Source: Escallonia rubra
Lineage: Eukaryota > Streptophyta > Magnoliopsida > Escalloniales > Escalloniaceae
Assembly (NCBI GenBank): GCA_033065855.1
Contig: JAVXUO010002814.1
Coordinates: 1 to 64,000 of the forward strand
Reading direction: 5' to 3'
Length of the DNA: 64,000 bases
Part shown: positions 24,453 to 34,960 of the stretch, piece by piece
Layout: every line of letters starts with the position of its first letter
How positions within the stretch are numbered: the stretch's first letter is position 1
Notes under the pieces: model-generated
What the model was told of the DNA's origin: nothing
Seen by the model: the letters and a program-made list of their open reading frames with translations, nothing else
The model's database searches: none
Made by a program: the position numbers and the translations under genes

Positions 24453-24671
24453 GCTCCTACCCGGGTTGTAGGAATCTTCCTCCATCCCCGTGTATAGTGA
24501 CAATTAACAGTCCCTAAATGTTTCTAGTGGCTTTTCTTCTAACACTATCAACGACAATTATTATTGGCACTTTCTTAGCGTCACTAAATAAAAGCGACTA
24601 AAAACATTTAGATACGATTGATTGTCGCTATATAGGAGTAGGAGGAAGATTCCTCCAATCGGGGTAGCAGC
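24453..24671. mobile_element. MITE copy 1 (GCTCCTACCC ends)
   Basis: About 219 bp with inverted ends GCTCCTACCCGGGTTGTAGG and GGAAGATTCCTCCAATCGGG. The interior has TTAGTGACACTAAA-type and TTGTCGCTAT words. The same family occurs at 25202-25421 (inverted) and 26134-26354. The target duplication is unclear. Confidence 0.75.
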
Positions 24672-25201
24672 TAAATTTTTTCCCCAAAAATGGTATTTTC
24701 ACCGCCATCTCGCTCCAAAATCCTTGCTCTCTTCCGCTCGTTCCTTCGCGCGGCCTGTCAATACACCGACAACATCAGGGAGCACATCAGATGCCAAACC
24801 TCTTTCGCATTTCACCGAAACAGCCACATCTCAAAATCGGCTGCCACATAAGCCGCCATCTCTGATAGTAAGTTCCATGCTAGCTGGCGTTCTCTAGGAG
24901 GCTGGTCGTGGTGTCCTCGTTCTACGCGCCCAAGGTCAAGAACACACTTAACATAAACTAAAGGTATTTTTAGCAATCGTTTAATGCTGATTCAGAGTTT
25001 TTAACTGGATTATTTGAGCAGGGTTTTCTGGCCAGTGTTTTTACGATCTGAGATTCTGTTAAGTTTTATGAATTTACGTTTCAAGAAATTCTTGGGTCTA
25101 TCTTTACTGATGGAAAATTTGGCCTTAACTATAGATTCGTGAGTAATTTAGGGTTTTTTACTGGATTATCTGAACTAGGTTTTGAAGTCGGAAAAAATTT
25201 C
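24672..25201 (+). pseudogene. Possible captured exon, unidentified
   Basis: Between the two MITEs, the plus frame at 24680-24897 reads FFPQKWYFHRHL, then SLLSSARSFARPVNTP, then SLIVSSMLAGVL. The Arg/Ser-rich, acid-poor stretch looks like an organelle targeting peptide and is followed by a GT-containing, TTT-rich segment like an intron. I cannot name the parent gene. It could equally be chance. Confidence 0.35.
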
Positions 25202-25421
25202 GCTGCTACCCCAATCGGAGGAATCTTCCTCCTACCTCCTATATAGCGAACATCAATCTTCTATATACGTTTTTAGTGACTTTTATTTAGTGACACTAAA
25301 AAAGTGCTACCAATCATTATCGCTGATAGTGTTAAAAGAAAAGTCATTAGAAACATTTAGAAACTTTTAATTGTCACTATACACGGGGTTGGAGGAAGAT
25401 TTCTACAACCCTGGTAGGAGC
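25202..25421. mobile_element. MITE copy 2, inverted to copy 1
   Basis: Starts GCTGCTACCCCAATCGGAGG, which matches the reverse complement of the right end of copy 1. It ends ACCCTGGTAGGAGC, matching the complement of copy 1's left end. About 220 bp. Confidence 0.75.
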
Positions 25422-25539
25422 CAAACTATGTTCTTTAAAGTCAGTGTTAATGCAACTCGAGATTCTGTTAAACTTTGTGAATTTATGTTGCAAGTAATTG
25501 TTGGGTGCTGTGGGTATTTGTGTTATGGGTTTTGTGTGC

Positions 25540-25655
25540 GTGGGTGGGTGGGGGGGGGGTGTGTGTGTGTGTTACGAGGTGCGTGTGTGTGGGTGGGTGG
25601 GCGTGGGTGAGGGTGCGGGTGCGGGGGTGTGTGTGAGAGTGCGCGCGCATGTGTA

Positions 25656-25701
<46 letters not shown>
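25540..25701. repeat. (GT)n-(GA)n microsatellite block
   Basis: G-rich GTGTGT/GGGTGG sequence ends in a perfect GT run (about 25655-25679) and GA run (about 25679-25700). The Cys/Val and His/Thr frames over it are artefacts. Confidence 0.9.
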
Positions 25702-25876
25702 GAAGGGATGGCCACGTGGACATTTTTTTCATAAAGACAGTCATGCCTCTGGACTTTTAACGGATTCTACCTTCTGTCAGCTTTGGGACTTAATTGGTTC
25801 AAAAATGTTACCTAAGTACTCATTTGGTACTCAGTGATACTTTAGGGTACATATTTTGAATTAGTCCTAAAATGTA

Positions 25877-26133
25877 TGAAATGGACCGTAGTAAAATAAA
25901 AAGATTAAATGGACTAGAATTAACTATTGGCGTGTAGTAAGAAGCAGTGGTTGGTTGATTGATGGTGGATTGTTCACTAGTAGTGGCTGGTGATGATCTA
26001 CAACTTGCGATAGCATGATATCCGCAAAAGGAAACAAGAACAGTGGTAACAGTGAGATCCACAATAAGCAACTTGCGACACCCTCCTTTGTAGTATCATG
26101 GAACTGGTATAAAAATTTTGAGGAAATTTTTAT
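25877..26133. other. Short intergenic spacer
   Basis: No motif recognised. It separates the MULE-like element from the third MITE. Confidence 0.4.
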
Positions 26134-26354
26134 CTGCTACCCAGGTTGTAGGAAGATACGTACTTGCAACCATATATCGACAATAAATTGTCATTAATTA
26201 TTTTTAGTGGTCATTATTTAGTGACACTAAAAAAGTACTGTTAAGAATTGTCGCTGAAAGTGTTAGCTGAAAAAGTTACTAAAAATATTTAGCAATTATT
26301 AATTGGCGCTATACAAAGGGGTTGTTGGTATCTTCTTATAACCCAGGTAGGAGC
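26134..26354. mobile_element. MITE copy 3
   Basis: About 221 bp. Ends CTGCTACCCAGGTTGTAGGA and ACCCAGGTAGGAGC; interior TTAGTGACACTAAAAAAGTA as in copy 2. It is more diverged and lies 10 bp before the next LTR-like block. Confidence 0.75.
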
Positions 26355-26363
26355 AAATTTTTT

Positions 26364-27507
26364 TGTAACAACCCAAAACCTGATGTTAGTTTTATTGGAA
26401 AAAAAAATCCTAGCTTATTATTTATTGGACCTTTAGCGACGAATTAGTGAACATTAATCTTTGTGATCTTTAGGGACAAATCTTTTTGAAACCATAAGTT
26501 ATAACTTAATGATAGCAGTTATATGTGATATTGATTGAGGTCTTTAGCGACAATTAGCATTAACGATATTTTTAGACATTTAGCAACAATTTCTATACTC
26601 TATAGTTAGCATCGATATTTTATTTAACAACTTTTAGCGACGATTAGTGTAGCAGGGTTAGCTATAAATCTAAACTTAAATTGGGAATTCTTGGATAAAC
26701 AAAGATTACAACAAAATCTGATTTTACTTTAAAAATTATTTTAAAAATATGTTAACCCTTCTATTTTGGAAAGAGTGAGAACCAAGGAAGTGAAAGTGGA
26801 GAGAATTCAATGAGATTTTTGGTTACCGGAAAAAATAGCAAATTGCTCTTCGGTTACAAAAGAGAGAGAGAGAGAGAATTCTAAAGGATTTTGCGAGAAA
26901 GGGAAAGAAAGCCACACAAGGAAAAAAGGATATCGACACAAAAGAAAGCCACACAAGGAAAGAAGGATATCGACACAAAATCGGAAGAGAAAGGGTCGGC
27001 ACCGCGTATATGGTGTGTGCCTCTGGCAAAGTAGCGAATGATTTTCGTAAGCCCTCTTGAAATTTGGTGTTTTTGCGTGTCAAATGCCGCGTATATATGT
27101 ATACAATATATATGTGCAATGGTTTATAGCCCGGGGGAGGGGGGGGGGGGGATTGTGAAAAAAGGGGGCAGCCAGGGATCTAGCCGTGATTGTGTGTGAT
27201 CGTGAAAAAGGGTAGTTGGTGACATCCGTGAGTAAAAATAGATGTGAAGGGGCTGTGGGTTCGGAGAGAGAGCTCCCGTAAAGGACTACAATTTGGCGTA
27301 CCTGGGTTGTGCGTTAGGGGGCAGCCTTGGTGGCTGCCGTGGGTCCACTGAGTGCGTCAAAGTGTGTGTTTGTGTGAACCTGTGTGAGTGCTATAAATGG
27401 TGCGTGCACATGGATAAATTATGAGTGAAGTGTTATGTTTTTGTGTATGTTTGAGTGTATATAACGTGAAGTGAGGGTGTGTTATTCGTGTGAGAAAAGG
27501 ACTGTTT
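26364..27507 (+). mobile_element. LTR-like repeat (TGTAACAACCC start)
   Basis: The first 380 bp parallel 8740-9100: AAAACCTGATG, AAAAATCCTAGCTTATTATT, ATTGGACCTTTAGCGACG. Inside are GA-rich runs and a G-run at 27133-27150. No coding domain. The end is set where the next, related copy begins at 27508. Confidence 0.5.
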
Positions 27508-28600
27508 TGTAATACCCTGAATCTTGGTACTGTCTAGCCGGCTAATTTATTTTGTTAGCGACAATAGTTATACGCAATATTTAGTGTCAATTGGCTTGAG
27601 CGATTTTTATTGAACTTTTAGCGACAAATTTGGAGAGCATTATAATTATGATATTTAGTAGCAATTTTAGAATCATAAATTATAATTTAACGAGAACATA
27701 TATTATTGATATTGATTAAGGTCTTTAGCAACTATTAACGATAACGGTATTTTTAGAAACATTTAGCGACAATTTCTATGCTTATAGTTAGCGTCTATAT
27801 TTTATTAGCAACTTTTAGTGACGATTAGTAAATCGGGGTTAGTTATAAAATTACATTTAAATTGGGGACTATTGAGTAATTAAAAGAATTCAACAAATTT
27901 GACTTTATTTTAAAAATTATGTCAACTCTTCAAATTGGAAAGTGAGGGAACCAAGGGAGGAGATTGAGGAGGATATTAAGACATTACCAAAGAAGAAGGA
28001 AAAAAAATAAAAATAAAGGAAGGAAATAAAGGTCAAAAAGAGAGAAAGAGGAAAATGGAGAAATTAGAGCATTTGTCTTATATCCTATTTTCGGTTACAG
28101 AGATTTACAAAGAGAAAGAGAGAAAACAGAGAAAGAGAGAGAATATATAGTGATAGAAGGACACAATATTCGTGAGAGAGAGGGAGAATTACAACAAAGA
28201 AGAGGAAGAACATAGCACGACTTTGACGAATCCTTACGAAAAGTTGGATCTTGTCGCTAAGGTAACATTTGTTTCTTACTCATGGGTTTGTTAATAATGC
28301 TAAGAATTTAACATGTATTGCCTAAGTTAAGGTGGTGAGTTCGTGGGTTTTGAGTGTGATTATGTGTGTGAATGTTTAATGTGTTGTGTGGGTGTTAAAT
28401 AAGAGAAAGAAGAAAATCACACACACATAGACATTGTGTTTTATTACTTTCTCAGAGTTCTACATTATTAGCTGCGCTCTGACTTAAGCATCGGAGAGTT
28501 CTTACGCCGGAACCCCACCCAGCGGTCACTCTGTGTTTTGTCTTGTAGGTCAATTCTCTGGCTGTGGTTCCCGATCCAGTTCTTAGCAGCAACAATAGGA
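27508..28600 (+). mobile_element. LTR-like repeat (TGTAATACCC start), second of a tandem pair
   Basis: Again TGTAATACCCTGAATC followed by TTAGCGACAATAG and TTTTAGCGACAAATTTGG, related to the two preceding copies. Near 28480-28560 is GACTTAAGCATCGGAGAG...CCGGAACCCCACC, a phrase I associate with the downstream part of plant LTRs. No pol domains were found between this and the previous copy, so they are not a simple 5'/3' LTR pair. Confidence 0.5.
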
Positions 28601-28823
28601 GTTCAAATTATAGTCGGCTAAAAATATGAGAATTATAGGAGTCGAATTATAGCTAGCTAGAAATATTAGAATGGCCACTACTAATGGGGATCCTATGATA
28701 CGAAACATTGACACCCTCCCCACAATCATGTCAAGATGAGGTTAACATAACACCCTTTTTAGTTTAGCTTTTACATTTTTTTTCACTTAAGGGCTTAAAA
28801 GGGTCGTTGCTCACCCTTCTTCA

Positions 28824-29712
28824 CCCGGAACCGGCCCGACCCGGCCCGGTTCCGGCCCGGGCTGGCCCGGCCCCGTCGATGAACAGTAGCGGCCCGCGTG
28901 CAGAGGGCCTGGGGCCTGGGCCTGGACCAGGCCTTCAAAATCTGGAAAACGGCCCGGGCTTGGCCCGGTCTGCGGCCCGGGTTTGGCCCGGTTTTGGCCC
29001 CACTTTTTTGAATTTTTTGCTTTTCCCCCCCTTTCTTCCACCCCTTTTCCAAAATTTCACTACTAATAAGTCCACATGAGTTCGAACTTATAGATATATT
29101 TGTCGCAAAGATTGAAATGATACGGAATTAGATTTTGTTGTGGGTCTACAATAAACAATTCATAACTCTTATACTAAATTATTAGTAGTCCTTTAAAGAT
29201 GACAAGTTTGAGAAATCTTCAAAAGGTCAAAAAAGGTCAAGATTATGATAGGCTAGATTGCTATTCTTATGAGACTAGCAGTGGCTTGGAATATGAAAAA
29301 AACAAAAAGATTATTTTACCTGCAACTTGGATTGTAACTAGAAGATACAACCTCCTATTTGTTGATATTGATGACTACTAAATATGGTTAGTGTCAATTT
29401 CTTGGTAATGCTACAATAGATACAACTTCCTATTATTGTAAAATGCTATCAACCAAATTTAATAAGTATTAATTCTTGTTATACGAAGAATAGCTAAAGA
29501 CTTTTGTCAAAAAAAAAAAAAAAAGGCCCAGGCCCGGCCCAAGCCCGGCCCTAGATATTGGGCCTAGGGCCAGGGCTTGGACTGGGCCTAGGTTTGTCTT
29601 CGGCAGGCCCGGCCCGGTTGGCAGCCCCACTGGCCCGGCCCCGGCCCGGCCCCACAGCAGGCCCGATGGGCTTGGGCTGGGCCGGCCCAAGCCCGGCCCT
29701 TTGACAACTCTA
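28824..29712. mobile_element. Non-autonomous hAT-like element, second copy
   Basis: GGCCC-rich subterminal blocks at 28824-29010 and 29524-29712 are homologous to those of 11573-12818 (for example GGCCCAAGCCCGGCCCT, then ATATTG.GCCTAGGGCC). The right end CTTTGACAACTCTA is the complement of the TAGAGNTGTCAAA terminus of the first copy. Possible flanks CTTCTTCA (28816-28823) and CTTCTTCG (29713-29720) match at 7 of 8 bases but are low-complexity. The interior is AT-rich and non-coding apart from a 60-codon frame. Confidence 0.6.
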
Positions 29713-29720
29713 CTTCTTCG

Positions 29721-30062
29721 AGTAACGAAAGAGTGTTAATTTAGTCAATAAATCTGAAAAAGTAAACTCCACCCTAAATCTAACGCAGGAGTATAAGGGG
29801 GTACGCAAAGTCTTCTAACCCCAACAAGAATCTACATAGCAAACAAAAGATATGAAGAAGTTTTAAATGTAAGGAAAATGGTGCACTTGAGAGACAAATT
29901 AAATCTTGCCTTTCGAATGTATTAAGAGAAGAAGGAATTAAAAATGCCAGAAATGGATTTGTGGGAAGAAACTTGTCAAAGAGTATTCTTCATCTGGATG
30001 TCGGTCAATCCACCAGACAACACCAAGTGCGCCTTAAATTATTTGAAAAGTAGTCCCCAGTT
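29721..30062. other. Upstream region of the chitinase gene
   Basis: AT-rich. Contains TTGTCAAA and GTCAAT motifs near 29973 and 30004. The plus frame at 29944-30165 overlaps the promoter and is not considered a gene. Confidence 0.5.
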
Positions 30063-30117
30063 GACTTGGTCTCCGCAAAACTTCGAAAAGACGTTTTCCG
30101 GAGACCAAGTCAGTCAA
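30061..30117. promoter_or_regulatory. Palindromic W-box element in chitinase promoter
   Basis: GACTTGGTCTCCG (30063-30075) is exactly mirrored by CGGAGACCAAGTC (30099-30111), with a 23-bp loop that is itself partly symmetric (CAAAAC / GTTTTC). Both arms carry TTGAC-type W-box cores on their outer edges (TTGAC at 30061, GTCAGTCAA at 30109-30117). W-boxes bind WRKY factors in defence genes. It lies about 30 bp upstream of the TATA box. Binding is inferred. Confidence 0.7.
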
Positions 30118-30146
30118 TGCAATGCACAGATATTTTTCTTCACCAC

Positions 30147-30153
30147 TATAAAT
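30147..30153 (+). promoter_or_regulatory. TATA box of the chitinase gene
   Basis: TATAAAT, 51 bp before the ATG, implying a leader of about 20-30 bases. Confidence 0.7.
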
Positions 30154-30203
30154 GTTGCAGTCTAAGTTAATGTAACACCATATCTTCTGTTCCTATTACG
30201 AAG

Positions 30204-31164
30204 ATGGTAGCCCCTAGTATGAGGAAGCAAATCTTAGCATTCTTGCTTGCCTTAGTTCTTACCGGAGCCCTGCCGGAATCGGCTTTTGGTCAAAATTGTG
30301 GCTGTGCGGCTGGCTTATGCTGTAGCCAGTATGGCTATTGTGGCAGTGGCAATGACTACTGCGGGAAAGGATGCCGTGAAGGCCCTTGTTATGCACCACC
30401 ACGTCCGAATGGTGCTTCAGTTTCCGGTATTGTCACGGATGCATTCTTCAACCGAATTATTGGCCAAGCCGCTGCAAGTTGTGCTGGGAAAAGCTTCTAC
30501 ACTAGAGCAGCGTTTATTCAAGCTGTCGGATCATACTCTCAGTTTGGCACAACTGGTTCAACTGACGATTCTAAGCGTGAGATTGCCGCATTCTTTGCAC
30601 ATGCTACCCATGAGACTGGACGTAAGATTACACTTTCAAACTTGCTTTACATTGTTCCATATGATAGAAGACTTCCCACCAAAATGTTGTTTAGAAACAT
30701 GTCTTATCCGATGTGCGATATACTTAGCAAGTTATAATAAGAAACTTTCTTTTTGTGCAGACTTTTGCTATAAAGAAGAAATAGGTGGTCCGTCCCAGGA
30801 CTATTGTGATAAGAAGAATACACAGTATCGATGCGTGCAGGGCAAGGGTTACTATGGTAGAGGTCCTCTTCAGCTCTCATGGAATTACAACTATGGTCCG
30901 GCCGGACAAAGTATTGGGTTTGATGGGCTAAACAATCCTGACATTGTGGCGTCGAACGTAGTTGTGTCGTTCAAGGCTGCCTTGTGGTTTTGGATGAACA
31001 ACGTGCACTCTGTCATCGGCCAAGGGTTTGGGGCTACCATTCGTGCTATTAACGGCCATGAATGCAACGGTGCCAAACCTGGTAGTGTTACAGCTCGTGT
31101 GGGCTATTACAAAGATTACTGTAACCAACTTGGTGTTGCACCTGGTGATAATCTAAGATGCTAG
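30204..31164 (+). CDS. Class IV endochitinase (GH19, hevein domain), 2 exons
   Basis: Exon 1 is 30204-30621, intron 30622-30760 (GTAAGA...GTGCAG) and exon 2 30761-31164, giving 273 residues. Order: signal peptide (residues 1-30, [20 protein letters not shown]); hevein chitin-binding domain (31-63, [20 protein letters not shown]); a short Pro-rich hinge; then the GH19 catalytic domain from about 75. The catalytic Glu in HETGH is residue 137; His140 is split by the intron. The second Glu lies in FCYKEE (about 146). Length, domain order and lack of a C-terminal vacuolar extension after DNLRC fit the extracellular class IV type, which cleaves chitin of fungal walls. MVAPSM offers a second possible start six codons in. 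Every key residue I checked is present. Confidence 0.95.
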
Positions 31165-31228
31165 GCCAGAAAGGTGTTTTAGTTGCAACTTGAAATGAAG
31201 GAAATAAGGGCTCGAACGAGTTTCAACT

Positions 31229-31291
31229 CTCAAGGAATAAAGTTAGACCCTAAGGTTTTGCAATCTATTGATTATACTTCTTGAGTAATAA
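31229..31291 (+). terminator. Candidate polyadenylation signals of the chitinase gene
   Basis: AATAAA-type hexamers occur at about 31228 (GAATAAAG) and 31286 (GTAATAAAAC), 65-125 bp after the stop codon. Confidence 0.5.
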
Positions 31292-31319
31292 AACAACTAT
31301 ATATATATTCACAGGACAT

Positions 31320-31984
31320 CAGCTTGTTTTTGTTGACACATGCATGACTTAAGTGTAAGTATATGGCATCATGAACCTAGATGCACTTTTAAGAATTTGG
31401 TTTTTTCATGATTGAATCCAATCTAAGTAGGAAGTGTTTGAGTAGTTGTCTGATGTAGTTAGTCAAATTAAGGCTCTCAAAGGGGAAATACCTGAGTAGG
31501 AAGTGTTCTAACATGGTTATGGGGTACAATTGGAGATCCAGCTCACAGCTCATGCTCAATACTGAGGCAGATCGATGAACTATAATCATATAAGTAAGAG
31601 GGACAGTGATATTATTCCTTAAAATGCAGGTGGATGGTGTCACCAACATTTATCTTTTGAATTTTGATAAGTAGATGCATGGGGTTGTTCAAACAAAAAT
31701 CTAGTTCAGCACTTGGCACCCAAAGTTTAGATGCAGTGTTCAATCTTTCAAGTAATAAAGGAGTTGGTCACTTTGAATTAGAGAAAGAGACCAAAGTGGA
31801 GATAGCATGTGGTAACTAAGGATATAACTCAAACTACGCAGAACCCACAAATACAAAGACGTCGTATAGCGTATGCTTGCTGATCAAATGGAGCAACCCC
31901 TTCCAGAACTTGAAACTAAAATGATTACAAAAAAGTCTTTTAACAAAAGATTCCCAAGACGCCTTAGTCGACATCTTAGCATAT
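31320..31984. other. Intergenic, nothing recognised
   Basis: No ORF with a motif. The minus frame at 31389-31649 is unsupported. Confidence 0.4.
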
Positions 31985-32241
31985 CAATGTTTGTTGTACA
32001 GGGAAAATGAACATTGACTCGAGGCAACGGTTGCATCCATGAACATCAAACTATTGTACTCCAGATTATAATATCAAATTCCACAAAGACTTGTACAAAT
32101 TTATTAGCATATTGTTAAGGTTGTACGTCCACAATACGTCGTGGGAAAAGGAGCTGGGGCTAAACCTACGCCCTTTTTGCATAGGTTGGAACACTTTTGT
32201 CACTAATACAGGTATTAGTGACGCTTTTCAAAACTTTGGGG
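31985..32241. repeat. Dispersed repeat shared with 51980-52160
   Basis: ATGCATCCATGAACATCAAA-like text, TTATTAGCATATTGTTAAGG, TTGTACGTCCACAATACG and GTCACTAATA...TATTAGTGAC recur in the same order at both places. The final phrase is a short inverted repeat. The CACTA element begins immediately afterwards. Confidence 0.7.
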
Positions 32242-32244
32242 AGA

Positions 32245-32480
32245 CACTACAAGAAAATTGACCATTAGCGACGGAATTTAGCGATGGAATGAATTCCATC
32301 GCTAAAAGTCACCTATTCCGACAGAATTGGGCGATGGACTGGGTTCCGTCGCACTAAAATGTTGGAGGGAAAAAATGCGCGGGGAGCAAAAGTGGGCGAC
32401 GGAATTTTCCGTCGCAAATAATTTAGCGACGGAATATAGTGACGGAGTTTATCGACGGAAGTATTTCCATCGCTAAATGT
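32245..32480. repeat. CACTA left terminal and subterminal repeats
   Basis: The terminal CACTACAAG is followed by at least eight GCGACGGAA / TTCCGTCGC / GCGATGGAA words within 235 bp, direct and inverted. In En/Spm these subterminal words bind the TNPA-type protein. Confidence 0.85.
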
Positions 32481-32614
32481 GTATTTCAATTTTTAATAAC
32501 AGAAAAAGGCATTTACTAATTATTAAAAAATAGAAAACATACATAAGAAACAAAGAGAAAAACTGAATTTGTTTCGGCCAAAACATTAGAACAGAACAGA
32601 TCGAACAGAAGAGA

Positions 32615-32790
32615 AATTGTGGCGGCAGCCTTCGCACCTCCATCCCTCCCACCCCCGACGCCGTTGTGGAGGCAGCCTTCGCACCTCCATCCCTCCCACC
32701 CCCATCGCCGTTGTGGAGGCAGCCTTCGCACCTCCATCCCTCCCACCCCCGTCGCCGTTGTGGAGGCAACCTTCGCGCCACCAACCGTCC
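32615..32790. repeat. 47-bp tandem repeat, about 3.5 copies
   Basis: The unit GGAGGCAGCCTTCGCACCTC plus CATCCCTCCCACCCCC(G/A)(T/A)CGCCGTTGT has period 47 (CATCCCTCCC at 32641, 32688 and 32735). The last unit is diverged. Because 47 is not a multiple of 3, the same peptide words reappear in all three minus frames. Confidence 0.9.
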
Positions 32791-32799
32791 CACTCTGAA

Positions 32800-34960
32800 G
32801 GTATGTGCGAAGCCCTCTTAGTCACTGATGGAGATTCTTTAAGCTTGAACCGTTTTGTTCTCACTGACTGTTAGGGTTTTGATTTTTGGTATAATCAAAT
32901 TAGGGTTCTTATTTCAATCGTTTGGGTCTTATTTCAATCGTTAGGGTTTCAGACAGTAGATACAAAGTTAATTAACCATTGTTGCTCAAGCAATGCAATC
33001 GTTTGAGCATGCATTGCTTGCTTGTTCGAGTTATTTTTATGAAGTTTTGTTACCTGTCGGAAATTTTGACGTTTTTCTGATCAGTTTTGGGAGGGGTTGT
33101 TTGATTAGTGTGAACGGATGCTTACTGATTGTTCGAGTAGTGAAAATTCCGATTTTGTTGAATCGTAGAGTACATATTGATTTTAATTTGGTTTGCGTAG
33201 GCGACTAGGTGTATGATTGGGGATGGAAGCGTGTTTGGAGTGTGATTTTTTTTCCCCTTGAAAGGACAGGGTTTTGTACGTAGTTGATGACGCTGTGCGT
33301 TTCGAATCGGGTTGGAGTCGCCCAGTCATACAACCAATGGAATATTTTGTGCAACCTTTAGGTTTTCCTAGGATATTGGCAGATGCTATTTTGCTTAGAG
33401 TTTAACGAAAGAAGGGTTAATTAACTTTGGAGAGGGAACAGTGAGAACAAGCAGGTCACAGCCATTGTGGCTGTGACCTTGAAAGGAAGCATGTCTTTTT
33501 CTGGAAGCATGTCTTAAGTCATATCACCCGCAGACGTCGTTATCCTCAGCTCATTAGCTTTTTCTAGGGATAAATCATGAGTTCATCTGCTAAAAGGAAG
33601 CATGTCTTTTTCATAACGCAAGTGCAAAGCGATGTGAGCGCCATAGGACCTCATCCGATTCACCACCAATTACAAAGTCAACAACAATAACTTGCATGAT
33701 GGCCATTACCAATAGGCACTTAAATTTTTAAATGAGCAGTTGAGCCAGACTATGTTCATCTTCATTCTCCTTAACAAGTTCACCACACTTAAAGAAGCTA
33801 TAACTTAAGACCACAAGTCTAGAGGACAAGTTTCCATCAATTTTATGTCACCTTATTATTTTTCCTTGAATATGCTATTAACTCCTTAGTGTTTGACACT
33901 GGACCACCTTCAGCAATAATTGCCACAACTCCAATGGTGGGCTGTTTGAGAGCAGTCTTTGAACAAGCAGCAGCACTGCAAAATTACCAATATATAATCA
34001 ATATGTGGTAGAAAATTGATACCTCTGTCCACCAGGATGCTACTAAAAGAGAACTCACCTTCTATATGATGCAAAGTTTATGAAAACATCAGCAGTAGGA
34101 TGTGCAGCACAAGCAGCTTCAATGCTGCAAAACAGAGCAAATGCCGTATTAGGTTAGCAAGCTCTCAGCTTTTTTTCCATTAAGACATCACAAAGCGAGG
34201 GGCACTAGCCACTCAGCTCGAACTCAATCAAGAATTTTGGTCAGGGAAGGAGCTTTCATTAGATCCACTTTATTAGGCCCCTACCCAATGGTGGGCTATG
34301 CTGTTTAATTGCTGTTGTTTAACTCCAATGGGTAGGGCACTGTATATCCATTGAAGTCTAATTGAAGACATTGACTTTGTTCTAATTATGCTGTATATAT
34401 GTTTCCTTTTACTGTTTGACAAAGGATGATTTTTTTTCATTTATTACTTAGACAATCCCATGTTCATTTTCAAACTTATTTACTAATAATGTCTTTTGCA
34501 TTACAACTACATGATCAATTTCAAAATGTAGAGGCTAGTTCAGGGACCATAAACAGGGGACCATCCTCACATAGATTTATAGCAGTTAGATTGAGCATGC
34601 TAAAATGAGAGCTGAGCAATGCTGTAGTGAGATAAATTCTGGGGGGATATGCTAGTCCTTTTTAGTTTGCTTTTAGATTTGACTTTGAAATGATGTTACA
34701 TGTGAACCACTAATTTTGTCCATGTTGGAACATCTATTAGACATTTGCAGCTTCATTACATGATATTTCTAAACCTATCAGTTTTTGGTTATTACCAGTT
34801 TCTGCTGAGATATTATTTGAAGACGGTTATGCACTGACTACGGTGCTCGACGACAACAAGTTGAGGATCAATCCTCAATCCGTCCTCCCTATGTACGGAT
34901 CATCAAGCCTCATCATCCTTGACTAAGGTATACGGGTTCCTTTGAGAACCAAATTCAAGG
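32800..34960. other. CACTA 5' non-coding region
   Basis: Between the subterminal repeats and TNP2. It contains repeated GGAAGCATGTCTTTTTC (about 33486 and 33597) but no coding frame that I can identify. Confidence 0.5.

Larger units (their letters stand above)
24134..25867. mobile_element. MULE-like element with inverted MITE pair
   Basis: Terminal inverted repeats of about 200 bp start GGGCTAATCCAAATCGGTAC and share GTAGAATCCGTTAAAA, CATGACTGTCTTTAT and ATGTCCACGTG on both sides. Flanks TAAAACAAA (24125-24133) and TAAAATGTA (25868-25876) match at 6 of 9 bases, consistent with an old 9-bp duplication. The interior holds two copies of one MITE in opposite orientation around a 530-bp spacer with coding texture. 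No transposase is seen. Confidence 0.75.

Noticed and set aside
26364..28600. 5' and 3' LTR of one element
   Set aside because: The two blocks are diverged and have no primer site, polypurine tract or internal coding sequence between them.
30286..31164. 292-codon plus frame overlapping the chitinase
   Set aside because: It is out of frame in exon 1 and reads through the intron; only its part after 30761 is real exon 2.
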